Shown: piece after piece, positions 1 through 9,959 of the stretch | Layout: every line of letters begins with the position of its first letter | How positions within the stretch are numbered: the stretch's first letter is position 1 | DNA from: Hemicordylus capensis | Taxonomy: Eukaryota; Chordata; Lepidosauria; Squamata; Cordylidae | Direction: 5' to 3' | Length of the DNA stretch: 64,000 bases | NCBI RefSeq assembly: GCF_027244095.1 | Contig: NC_069657.1 | Span: 310,013,674-310,077,673 of the forward strand | Notes under the pieces: generated by a model | Databases searched by the model: none | What the model saw: the letters and a program-made list of their open reading frames with translations, nothing else | What the model was told of the DNA's origin: nothing | Program-made: the position numbers and the translations under genes

Positions 1-400
1 GTTCAACTCAATACCCAGAAACTGCAAAACTACAGATAGGCCCTTGGATTTTTCAGGAGCAAAAGGTACCCTGAGCTCTGCCATTAACTCTGAGAAGTTC
101 TGCATCACCCACTCACACTTGGCCAAGTTAATGGGGCCAACAAACAAAAAATCATCTGTAAAATGCAGAATTACACATTAGCTGGACACTGAAGTAAAAC
201 ATAACTGTAGAAAAGCACTAACACACTCAAATGTGGGAAATGACCCACCAGCAGGGTCTTGTCAAAGTAATATCACCCCCCTAAACTAAAACCTAACAGA
301 TTGAAATTCTCCGGGTGAACCAGCAGCAAACGAAAAACAGAGTTGATAGTGCACTTGGCCATCAAAGTCCTGTGGCTGAAGCAGCACAGATCAAGGGATC
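1..400 (-). mobile_element. Reverse transcriptase remains of a tyrosine-recombinase (DIRS/Ngaro-like) retroelement
   Basis: The reverse strand reads as the palm region of a reverse transcriptase. Short stretches such as DDFLFVGP, APEKSKG and FLGIELN are visible, preceded by HPENFNLLGF. The DDFLF box with a downstream PEK..G..FLGIEL motif is what I know from Ngaro/DIRS-type reverse transcriptases. It is a broken fossil, cut by the window edge. Family assignment is by motif memory; a gypsy-like origin is less likely. Confidence 0.6.
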
Positions 401-1540
401 TCACAAGAACACTTGTGAGATTTCACAGACCTGTGATGAGGGACCAGACAGGCGAGGGCTGCCCAAGAGCAGGGAGCACTAGTAGGAGCTGAGGGCTGGG
501 ACTCTGGGGGAAGCTTCTGATAATCCTGTGACGGTAACAGAAACAGAAGCAGAGAATGTACCTGGCCGACTCTGAAGTTGGACCTGACCTACTGGGGTAT
601 GACAATTGGCCCTGAAAAAAGGGGGCATCACAGGTTGCCTGTTGAAGGTGGTAACTAAAGCACTAAAATGTGGAAAATGACCCACCGGGATTGTCTTGTC
701 AACGTAATATCACCCCCCAAAACTTGAGACACCAAACCCATAGATCCCAAAGAGGTGAAGCCACTTGCGGATGGGTTGAACCTGCTCGTTGAGCAGTCCT
801 GGCTTCCTAATCTGAGTCTGCAAGGTGGCAGTGCTCCTGTTGCAAGCGATGATGACAATGCCACCAGCCAAGTACCGCACATGTGAAGAACTTACTGGCA
901 AGACCAGTGGAGCAGCTTTACAGGAAAAGGGTCCAAAATGTTGGCGCTCCTGATGGCGTTGAAGCCCCTGGTGTTCCCGACACAGCTGTCAGCATCTGGA
1001 AGGGAAAATTAGGGAAAGCCATCCCCAACAGTGCTAAGCCCCATCCCCAGGTCCCCCAGAAGACTACCCCGATGGAACCTGAAGCAATGGACTCGCCATA
1101 TGAACCCCATGTTCCCTCATGACTCTCGCAATCTGATTGTCATCCACCATCAGTATCCCCAGCAGCTGTGACTGCCTACCAATGCCCGCCGGCCCAGGAG
1201 CCAAGAGGAAGGAAAGGAGGGGCTGCACCATTCCCAGGACTGTCTTCCAAGGTGGCCTAGTGGCCACTAATTTCTCCCAGCAGAGAGATAAGCCTTTCAG
1301 ACTCAGGTAACAGTGGTGATCCACCATGCCCCACCAGCAGAGCCACCTCTGGGTGCAAAGGTCCCCCCTGATGGGGAGTATAGTCAGTCTGGAAGGCCCA
1401 GAGTTGGACTGTTGCTCCAGGCATTCCAACCTCACAGCAACATCTAAAAGCAATGCCAATCTCCAGGTGTCTGAAGGGGTCACAGGAGCACCCAGCAGCT
1501 TGCACTTCTTAGGGGCCATGCTTGCTATTCAAGGCACCAC
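401..1540 (-). repeat. Probable continuation of the same old retroelement, with an internal repeated segment
   Basis: A segment near 660-720 repeats the one near 233-290 (both hold the words tgacccacc and gtaatatcacccccc). The rest is moderately GC-rich with reading frames that I do not recognise. It is most simply read as further decayed parts of the element at 1-400, or as a second copy next to it. There is no evidence of a host gene. Confidence 0.3.
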
Positions 1541-3380
1541 ATGCAGCCAAACATCATTTCTTATACCTTGGAAATTTGTTTCTGTATTAGTTTTCTACTT
1601 TTTTTATTTGCAGCATGTATGCTTTGATACTTGAGTAAAGCTGGTGATTTGCGATTCAAAACATGTTAAGGTAGGTAGTATAATAGAAAGCACCACACTT
1701 CTTTAACTTAGAGAGAAAACTATCCGTGGCTTATAGTGCCTGCATAAGGACTATTCAGACATTATGCTCTGTGTGTATACAGGTGCCTGAACATGTGTAT
1801 GTGTGTTTTGTGTAAATGGCTACTAATGAGTTTACTTCAAAAGCGAACCTGGGTACAGGTCTCCCAAATGCATGGTACAGATAGGAATTGTACTACTGTA
1901 CATTCATCATGATGATAGGGAAGACCTATATCCTAGCTGCTAGCTACATGGTGGTCAGAGAGGGATCTATAGAAGCATTCTGGGAAGGAGGAGGGGGAGG
2001 CCACTCTCAGGAAGTTCCTGAGTACGTTCTATTCATTGAGGGTTCATAAAGGCAGCGATAAACAGGAAAGAACAGGAAAATAAAAAACAGAGATAAATAA
2101 AAAGATAATAAAGGCAGAGATAAACAGGAATAGCCTGGGGCTATTCACACACGCAGGCAAAACCGGGCTAAGGAAGCCCAGCCCGGTTTTGCCGGCATAT
2201 GTGACTCCCGGTGGCTGAGTGGTTGCAAACCTGCTTAGGGAGCCCACTTCTTTGGGCACACAGGCGCCCTTAAACCAGGCTTAGTGCTTGTGTGACGGTG
2301 CTGTGCGGCTTTGCATGGCAGCTACATGTGACTAGCTTCCCAGCCAGTGTTGGGAGGATCCATACAAAGTACCATGCTCTTGCAATCATCTGGATGGGTG
2401 ATCCACCCACCCACCCAGGAAGGAGCACTCGATCTTCTGTCAGGGAGGTAAGCATTTTAAGGCTTCCTTCCCTGCAGATCAGAGCCTTTCTCACTGATCA
2501 TGAGAAAGGGCTTACTAACTGACTATCTCTACTCCCAATGCCCGTAGTGGTCATTAGGGTTATCGGTGCAAAAAGTCAATGGAGCTGGATCTCCAAGAGG
2601 TTAATAGGTTAGTCTTCTCCCTGATCTTTCTATGTGAAGAGAGTTATTCCCCTCTGCTGGGGATATTGAAACTTGAGAACCCTCACTTTCAACCTGAAGT
2701 GATAAAGTACAACAATTGTACAACATGATGGATATTTTGGCTACTCAAGGTTTCCAGTAGTATTCAAGTCTATTTTGCCACTCAGAGAAAATTCAAGTGC
2801 CCAAATCTTTATAAAGAGGAACCAAATGGAAACACGAGTGCAATTATTTTAACAGAAATTCACATAAGCAAATATCAGCTAGCAGAGACCTTATTACATT
2901 ATTTTAAAAGGCTTAGAAAAGCAAAGAAAGAAAGAAAGTGTCTTTATTGTTATTCTGTGTCATGTTCCATTTCTGTGTGAGAAAATAGCTAAATCCAGTT
3001 TAAGCATCAGTTTTATACTGATATTACTGAATTTGCATGAAGGATATGCATGAATTTATATATGCTTGTAAAATTACTTGTCAGCATCCACCTAGAGCTA
3101 AGAAAAAAGAGAAGTCAAAGCTGAGTAGGAATTCCAAAACTAAATAAGAAGGGCACAATTCTACCAAAATTAAAGCACTTGTGAGTCCCGCTGGTTTCTA
3201 GGGAACATGCTTCACTCTCTCACATATTTCAACAGGGCATTCAAGTGTGTAACTTTGGATTGAGCCCTAAATATTTACCTGTAAAATGTTTTTTAAACAA
3301 ACCCAATATGAACACTTGGTGACAGTTTCTTTTCTAACTATGTGCCATGCTATAAAACTGTACTGACCAGCCTTCTTCCC
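1541..3380. other. Gene-free stretch
   Basis: AT-rich sequence with no exon-like reading frame. Points of note are a CA/GT-rich patch near 1,790-1,815, a GC-rich non-coding patch at 2,130-2,290, and a segment at about 2,521-2,575 that resembles part of the DIRS-type fossil near 36,590-36,645 in inverse orientation. Nothing else is recognised. Confidence 0.5.
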
Positions 3381-3391
3381 ATCCTCTAAAG

Positions 3392-3529
3392 CAGGGTTTC
3401 TCAACGTGTGGGTCCCCAGATGTTATTGGACTTCAACTCCCATAATCCCCAGCCCCAGTGGCCTTTGGTTGGGAATTATGGGAGTTGAAGTCCAATTACA
3501 TCTGGGGACCCACACGTTGAGAAACCCTG
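3392..3529. mobile_element. Foldback MITE of hAT type
   Basis: A 138-bp element whose halves are near-perfect inverted copies, starting CAGGGTTTCTCAACGTGTGG and ending with its complement. It is flanked by the 8-bp direct repeat ctctaaag (3,384-3,391 and 3,530-3,537). An 8-bp duplication with CAG..CTG ends is the hAT signature. It is non-autonomous with no coding content. The near-identity of the arms points to a fairly recent insertion. Confidence 0.9.
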
Positions 3530-3539
3530 CTCTAAAGAG

Positions 3540-4080
3540 TTAACAGAAAGTGAACCCTTGTCTTCACTGACAGGCTTATTAACTCCAGGGCTCAACCAAT
3601 CAGTACACCAAGTGGGTGGAACCTAGAGAGTTGTTGCTGGGATGAAGAAAGGAAGTCTGGGCAGAGAGTGCAGACTAGCTTGATTCTCATCAAGAGTTTG
3701 GTGAGTCAAGAAAAGGGGAAGCCAGGACTTTGTTGGCTTTGGGAACCCAGCATAGGGGACAGTTTGTTTAGTCAGACTGTGCGTCAGGAATTTATTTTAC
3801 TTTTGTGTGTGCTCTTTGCATTTTCCTAAATATCTGTCCTTTGCACTAACTAAGTTTTGCTGTATGCTGTTTCTGCATCAGTCAGGGTGCTTTTGAAATT
3901 TTTGTAACCAATTAAGTATTCTTAAGTGTATCTAAAAAGCTAAACGCCTCAGACAGAATCAGTCTGTAGTAATCGAATAAAAGGTTTTCTCTCTCTTCTT
4001 TTTACAAGCCTTCAGCAAGTTGGTTAACCCAGCAAGCGGGGGAGGGCATAAGGAGGACTTATCTGGCACAGAACTTGTCT
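3540..4080 (+). mobile_element. LTR-like fossil related to the element at 5,237-6,335
   Basis: Several blocks occur in the same order as in the reverse strand of 5,237-6,335: gggtggaacctagag, a cagtttgttagtcag-like block, ttttgtgtg.gctct, and cctcagacagaa.cagtct. The shared order, the lack of coding content and an AATAAA near 3,976 suggest two members of one solo-LTR family. Family and ends are inferred. It looks old and incomplete. Confidence 0.4.
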
Positions 4081-4099
4081 CAAAGACAACTTGGCCAAA

Positions 4100-4465
4100 T
4101 TAATGATTAACTCTATGTGCAGGCAAATGCCTGGGAGAACAATGGGTTTTATTCCTGCCTATTAGAAGAACAGGGAGCAGATTTTTGCATTTGCTCAGTA
4201 CCCAGCTACAGAGGGATCTTGGACTAAAGCACTCAATCCAATGGTCTGGTTCTAGGCAAGTCTTAGAGAGCTTGGTGGCAGCATTTTGCACTACCAGAAT
4301 TTCTAGGTTTACCAGAATCTTTTTCTTAACTTTTGGGTCTTGAAAGTTAAAGATTTTTAAACTAGCCAGTCTGCTTCTCAGAGCATGGGAAAGGAATGAC
4401 TCAGCACTAAAGTCTCCCTTGTGCTGCAGATCTGGTTTAGACCGGTCAGGGAGATTATCCATTAA
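4100..4465 (-). other. Unidentified stretch, possibly an old LINE remnant
   Basis: The reverse strand has an open frame of about 120 residues with a phrase like VVQNAATKLSKT, which recalls the C-terminal part of L2/CR1-type ORF2 proteins. The rest is not recognised. There are no splice sites or host-gene homology that I can name, so it is probably a transposon remnant. Confidence 0.3.
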
Positions 4466-4774
4466 CCTGGCCTGAGTCAGGAAAGGGAAAATTTTCCACT
4501 ACCCACAATTCACTACAATATACCTTTTGCAGAATGCACTGGGAACACTTGGGTCTCTATGAATATTTTGGAAACCTTTGAATGTAATAATATCATTCTT
4601 GTGACTCTTACACAGTTACAAAGGCTATATATCACACATCCAAGAGAAATGTGGGTTCACTGCTTCCACAGCATTCATCAACCCAGCTGCACTCCTAGCA
4701 ATGACAGGAAAAGCTCAATTTTAATGATGCTGTGTACATGGGTGTTGTCAGGACTTTTTTCAGGGGCTGGGGGG

Positions 4775-5236
4775 GTGTATTTATTTATCTATTATATTAT
4801 ATACCACCTGAGCTAGATAGAGATAGATATAGATACATATAATATTACATTTATATATATATACACACACACACATACCTAGATGCTGTACATAATCCAA
4901 ATTCCAAAATAAAACATAAACAATTACAACACTTTCACAGAATAAAAAAATTTCACAGAGTAAAACAATTAAACAGTTTAAAGTTAGTTTAAATTAAAAG
5001 CCTGAGAAAACAGGTGTGTCTTAAGGGTCTTTAAAAAAAATCAAAGATGGAGAAACTCTTATTTTGACAGGGAGTGCATTCCAAAGCCCTGGGGCAGCCA
5101 CAGTGAAGGCCTCGCCCCAAGTCACCATCAGACAAGCCAGTGGCAACCATAACCAGACCTCCCCAGATGATCTCAATAGGTGGCAGGATTCGTGACAAAG
5201 GAGACACTCTCTTAAGAACCCTGGGCCCAAGCCATT
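4775..5236 (-). mobile_element. L2-type LINE 3' fragment (left part, interrupted)
   Basis: The reverse strand matches the 3' end of the L2-like LINE seen again at 34,375-34,800. Shared blocks include the gacagggagtg.attccaaag block, the ccctgggcccaagcc block and the AT-rich tail. The match stops at about 5,236 and resumes at about 6,336, so a 1.1-kb sequence has inserted into it. The coding frame is decayed. AT and CA microsatellites near 4,820-4,880 sit in its tail. Confidence 0.65.
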
Positions 5237-6335
5237 CAGTGAGTAGTGGATTTTACCCAGCCTTTGTCTCAGAGCAAGCCTACATGAGGGGAAGAAAAAT
5301 GCTGACTCATCCCCATGCTTTCTGAACAAAGGCTGCTCCACAAAACTTTCCTGTACTTAGTAGCTTATTTGCTGCCACCACCCAATTATGAACATAGTTT
5401 AATACACACACCCTGGACTTGGGTAGAATTCCAGGTAAAACTGTCCTTCTCTTATTACTGGAAAAGTACAAAAACCTTCTACGTCCAAGCTTACACATGG
5501 GGAGAAAACTTGGTAGCGGAACAATCAAATTGAGGTGTGTTTACACCAGAGTAAACCCCTTTCCAGCCCCCCTTTCCACTCAAAGAGGATGGTTACAACT
5601 GCAAAGAACAAAAAAGAAAAGAAAAGAAAAATAAACTTTTTTCAAAATACAAAAGACTGTTTCTGTCTGAGGCCTTCTCAGCTTTTAGTTACAGGTAAAA
5701 ACACTCAGTAGATTACAAGGTTCCTTCCAAAAATCATTCCAACTGATATTGGAGTGGCACACTTTAAAAATCGTGGTTACCCAGTTGCAAAGAATATGGA
5801 TGTAAAAAAATACAAAAGCACCCTTAAAAGTTTACAGAGACTTTTGCAACACCCTGGATGGGTGGGCACAGGCTATTGTTTCTTAGCTTAGTTATGTTAT
5901 AGGCACACAGTCCTAGACCAGTTGCAAGGATATACAGAGCACACAAAAGGAAAATAAAAGTCTAACACAAACTGACTAACAAACTGTTCCCTAGGCTAAA
6001 CTTTCAGAAGCCAAAAACCCTGGCTTCCTTCCCCCTTGAACTCACTCCAAACTCCAGGCAAGAATTCAAGCCCTTGCAGTCTTATCTTCCAAGAACTGCA
6101 GTCCTCCTTTCTGCAGCCATTTCCCTGGCCACACGTCCAGCTGCAAGCCCAGTCTAGCTTCAACTGCACAAAGAAATTTTTCTCTTCCTGCCTCATGACC
6201 CTCTAGGTTCCACCCACCTGGTGATGATAGGCTGATCCCTGGAGGTCACCAGCCTGTCAGTCAGGACAGTGTTTACTTTCGGTTCACTCTTTAGGGGAGG
6301 GGAGGGGCTGATCAGAGGTTGATCATTACACAGGG
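5237..6335 (-). mobile_element. LTR-like fossil inserted into an L2 fragment
   Basis: About 1.1 kb splits an L2 fragment. On the reverse strand it begins TGTAATGATCAACC and ends CTACTCA, the TG..CA ends expected of an LTR. It shares ordered blocks with 3,540-4,080. No coding region is visible. The flanking duplication is not clean, so the solo-LTR reading is an inference. It is clearly younger than the L2 that it interrupts. Confidence 0.45.
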
Positions 6336-6450
6336 CTTTATAGGTAATAACCAGCACTTTGTATTTCACTCAGAAACATATTGTAAGCTGGTGCAATTCT
6401 ATTTAAATCAGTGTTATATAGTCCTGATATAACATTAAATATACACAAAA
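6336..6450 (-). mobile_element. L2-type LINE fragment (right part of 4,775-5,236)
   Basis: It continues the L2 fragment after the inserted 1.1-kb element: the gggctttataggtaat block at the junction directly follows the ccctgggcccaagcc block in the uninterrupted relative at 34,750-34,790. Confidence 0.55.
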
Positions 6451-6691
6451 CAACATAAGAGCATAAGAACAGCCCTGCTGGATCAGGTACAAGGCCCATC
6501 TAGTCCAGAATCCTGTTTCAAACTGTGGTCCACCAGATGCCTCTGGGGAGCCCACAGGCAAGAGGTATGTGCATGCCCTCTCTCCTGCTGTTGCTTCCCT
6601 GCAACTGATATTGAAAGGTATCATGCCTCTGAGGCTGGAGATGGCCCACAGCCATCAGACTAGTGGCCATTGATAGGCCTGTCCTCCATGA

Positions 6692-6925
6692 ATTGAGCCC
6701 CTGGTGGCGCAGTGGTAAAACTGCCGCCCTGTAACCAGAAGGTTACAAGTTCGATCCTGACCAGGGGCTCAAGGTTGACTCAGCCTTCCATCCTTCCGAG
6801 GTCGGTAAAATGAGTACCCAGAATGTTGGGGGCAATGTGCTAAATCATTGTAAACCGCTTAGAGAGCTCCGGCTATAGAGCGGTATATAAATGTAAGTGC
6901 TATTGCTAGTGCTAGTGCTATCTGT
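6692..6925 (+). mobile_element. tRNA-derived SINE inside a CR1
   Basis: It begins cccctggtggcgcagtgg (RNA polymerase III A-box-like) followed by ggttacaagttcgatcc (B-box). A non-tRNA body ends gcggtatataaatgtaagtg with a short gctagt/gctatt tail. The same family recurs complete at 61,003-61,232 and 3'-only at 14,097-14,238. CR1 sequence resumes on either side. Confidence 0.85.
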
Positions 6926-7929
6926 CTAAGCCCATTTTAAAGCTATCCAAGCTGGTGGCCATCACCACATCTCATGGCAAGGAATTCCATAGATTAATTA
7001 TGTGCTGTGTGAAAAAGTACTTTCTTTTGTCAGTCCTAAATTTCCCAACCTCAGTTTCATGGGGTGACCCCTGGTTCTAGTGTTGTGTGTGAGAGAGAAA
7101 TTTCTCTCTGTCTTCCCTCTCCACTCCATGCATAATTTAATATACTTCGGTCATGTCTCCCTTTAGTCACCTCTTTTCCAAAGCCTAAAAAGGATGGTGC
7201 CCTAGGCCCTGATCATGTTCGTTGCCCTTTTCTACACCTTTTCCAGTTCTACAATATCCTTCTTAAGATACAGTGACCAAAGCTGTACGCAGTACTCCAG
7301 ATGTGGCCACACCATAGATTTGTATAAGGGCATTATAATATTAGCATTTTTATTTTTAACCCCCCTCTTAATGATTCTTCACATGGAATTAGCTTTTTCA
7401 CAGCTGCCGCACACTGAGACAACACTTTTAATGAGCTGTCCACCACGACCCCAAGATCTCTCTCCTGGTCAGTCACTGACAGCTCAGATCCCACCAGCGT
7501 ATATGTGAAGTTGGTGTTTTTTGCCCAAATGTGCATCACTTTACACTTGCTTACATTGAACCACATTTGCCAGTTTGTCGCCCAGTTCCCCAGTTTGGAG
7601 GGATCTTTTTGGAGTTCCTCACATCCATTGTGAATTTCACTACTCTAAATAGTTTAGTGTCATCTGCAAATTTGGCCACTTCACTGGTCACCCCAACTTC
7701 TAGATCGTTTATGAACATGTTAAAGAGCAATGGTCCCAGTACCGATCCCTGGGGGACCCCACTTCCTACCTACCTCCATTGTGAAAACTGTCCATTTATT
7801 CCTACTCTCTGTTTCCTGACCTTCAACCAGTTACCAATCCACACACCTGTCTCCTTATTCCATGACTGCTAAGTTTACCCAAGAGCCTTTGGTAGGGAAC
7901 TTTATCAAAAGCTTTTTGGAAGTCCAAGT

Positions 7930-8381
7930 TAGGGATGTACACAGAACCACGGAGGCGTGGTCCGGCACTGGGGGGAGTGTGGCTCTATGGGCGGGGGGTA
8001 GTACTTATTTAAATCAGTATGCGGCGCACCTGTTGCCGCCGCCAGCATGTGCGCCGCATACATCACAATGACGTATGCGGCATGCACGCGTCACCAGCGG
8101 TGACAGGTGTGCGTGCCGCGATGGGCGCATGCGTGGCGCCAACTTCTACTATTTGCAAACTTGCAGACAACGACAGGGGTAGGGGCGGCAGGGAGGAACT
8201 CTGCTGCCCCAAAAACATTTTAGCAAAGTCCAGCGCCGGAGGGGGAAGAGCGGAGGGGGCGGGTAAGTACTACCCCCCCCTCGCCCTTAAAGCCACACTC
8301 CCCCACCACCACCAGACCGCCGGACCGGCCAAATTCCGGAGGCTTCTCGCATGGCCCCGGACTGGTCCGTGCACACCCCTA
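7930..8381. mobile_element. Non-autonomous hAT element in a CR1
   Basis: The ends are TAGGGATGTACACAGAACC and the inverse of GGACTGGTCCGTGCACACCCCTA. An exact 8-bp target duplication, gtccaagt, flanks it (7,922-7,929 and 8,382-8,389). The CpG-rich interior holds the block gggaggaactctgctgcccc, shared with 9,640-9,957, 24,590-24,660 and 56,513-57,089. There is no transposase, and the reading frames across it are chance. Confidence 0.92.
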
Positions 8382-8831
8382 GTCCAAGTATACTATGTCA
8401 ACTGGATCACCTTTACCTACATGCCTGTTGACACTCTCAAACAACTCCAAAACATTAGTGAGGCAAGACTTTCCCTTGCAGAAGTCATGCTGGATCTCCT
8501 TCAACAGGGCCTGTTTTTCTATACGCTTAACAATTTTGTCCTTAAGTATGCTTTCCATCAATTTTCCCAGCACCAAAGTTAATATGACTGTCCTGTAATT
8601 TGCCTGTAATACTACCGTAACATGTTGTATCCAATGTTAATTCAATGTAGCAGGAGTTGGTGACCTTTCAGAATTGGTGTGTCAAGTCTTCATTTATTTA
8701 CTCTAAGATTTTGTGTGCCAGTAATACATTTTAATGTAGAAGACCTTTCTATATATATAATTAAACTTGTTATATTGTTGCATGTAAAATAATGTTTTTT
8801 AAATGCTTCACAACCTTAACTTGTTTTTAAG

Positions 8832-9080
8832 CATTTGGACCTGGCGTGTATTATGAAGACCTGGTTGGATGAGGGGGGAGATTTAAATCTCTCCCAGCTG
8901 TGTCCACCAGGTTTCCGGGTGCAGCAACAGTCAAGGCAGGGTGGGTGGGGAGGTGGGGTTGCCCTGGTTCATCAGGAGACCACCATGCTCACCAGATGCA
9001 CTGTTCACCAGTCTGACCAGTTTGAGTGCCTGCATGCAGTGATGGGATCACAAGACAAAGTTGGTATTCTGTTGGTATAG
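8832..9080 (+). mobile_element. LINE endonuclease fragment (L2-like), first part
   Basis: The forward frame reads as an apurinic-type endonuclease: DLACIMKTWLDEGGD, PPGFRVQQQSR and FECLHAVMGSQDKVGILLV. This is the pattern of squamate L2-like ORF2 endonucleases. It stops at an inserted repeat and resumes at 9,371. Confidence 0.75.
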
Positions 9081-9324
9081 TACCCTCCCCTGCTAAATGG
9101 GCAAAGAGGCACCTTTTACCTGGTGATTCTCCTTATTTAGCAGGGGGAGAGTAATTGACCCTATTAACCCCCAGCACAGTACTTCCAGTGACTGTTGCTG
9201 GTGTGTGTCTTAAGTTTCTTTTTAGAATGTGAGCCCTTTGGGGACAGGGAGCCATCTTATTTGCTTGTTATTTCTCTTTGTAAACCGCCCTGAGCCATTT
9301 TTGGAAGGGCGGTATAGAAATTGA

Positions 9325-9369
<45 letters not shown>

Positions 9370-9370
9370 A
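9080..9370 (+). mobile_element. SINE-like repeat with (ATT)n tail
   Basis: This 290-bp repeat splits the LINE endonuclease. Landmarks are cccctgctaaatgggcaaagaggcacctttta, then ccctttggggacagggagcc, gtaaaccgccctgagcc and ggcggtatagaaattgaat, ending in about 16 ATT units. Other copies are at 16,275-16,540 (+) and 22,570-22,846 (-), with 3' pieces elsewhere. The 3' end resembles an L2 tail. The head is not identified. Confidence 0.75.
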
Positions 9371-9625
9371 GTCTCCCTGCCTGAGCTGCTTGTGGTGGTC
9401 TCAGATGTGGCATTGAGGACCCCACGGCTGTTAGTCCTGGGGGACTTTAATGTCCATGCTGAGACCACCTTGTCTGGTGCAGCTTAGGACTTCATGTCCT
9501 CCATGATGACCATGAGCCTGTCTCAACTAATTTCTGGTCTGACACATGTGGCAGGCCATACACTTGACTTAGTCTTTGGGTCAGTGATGGACAGTGGTGC
9601 TCCACGGATAGTCCAGGAGGCTTTA
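9371..9625 (+). mobile_element. LINE endonuclease fragment (L2-like), second part
   Basis: It continues the interrupted endonuclease. The phrases RLLVLGDFNVHAETT-like, SSMMTMSLSQLIS and THVAGHTLDLVFGS match the LVLGDFN..A and GHTLDLVF motifs of L2-type endonucleases. Decayed host of the SINE-like insertion. Confidence 0.7.
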
Positions 9626-9639
9626 AAATCTGTTGCTGG

Positions 9640-9957
9640 CGCACGAGTGCCAGCAACAAGGACGAGCGCACGTGCTGCAAAGGGAGCATGCGCACCGCTA
9701 GCTCTACTCTCTTTAAGCCTTAAGGAACAACGACAGGGGCAGGGGCGGCAGGGAGGAACTCTGCCGCCCCAAGAAGATTTTTTAAAGGACCAGCACCGGA
9801 GGGGGAAGAGCGGCGGGGGGGGGGTAAGTACTACCACCACCACCACCTCGCTTAAAGTAACAGTCCCCCGCCCATCCGAACCTCTGGACCGCTGGACTTC
9901 CGAACCGGTCCAGAGGGCTTTTCCATTGCGCCGAACCAAAACCATGCACACTACTAT
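9640..9957. mobile_element. hAT element, right part only
   Basis: It shares the block ggcagggaggaactctgccgcccc, the ctaccaccacc stretch and the end ACCATGCACACTACTA with the hAT at 56,513-57,089. I find no matching left end or 8-bp duplication, so the copy appears truncated against the LINE fragment. Confidence 0.65.
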
Positions 9958-9959
9958 GT

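Larger units (their letters stand above)
6452..8600 (-). mobile_element. CR1-type LINE, 5'-truncated, carrying two later insertions
   Basis: The reverse strand encodes decayed CR1 ORF2 pieces: MESILKDKIVK and DPVDIVYLD near 8,380-8,576, and [11 protein letters not shown] with SVTDQERDLGVVVD near 7,333-7,566. The typical CR1 3' UTR lies at 6,455-6,690 (the cagccctgctggatcagg block, 3' end toward low coordinates). A tRNA SINE (6,692-6,925) and a hAT element (7,930-8,381) interrupt it. It has several frame breaks and is not functional. It is more decayed than the copy at 58,737-61,475. Confidence 0.9.

Noticed and set aside
6712-6775. Possible tRNA gene
   Set aside because: A- and B-box are present, but the sequence continues into a repeated body and tail found at two other places. 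It is a SINE head, not a tRNA.
8019-8582. 187-residue forward frame
   Set aside because: It spans the hAT/CR1 junction and is antisense to the CR1 coding direction.
9333-9366. (ATT)n and similar short repeats as a CRISPR-like or functional array
   Set aside because: Simple microsatellite tails of retroposed elements. No spacers.
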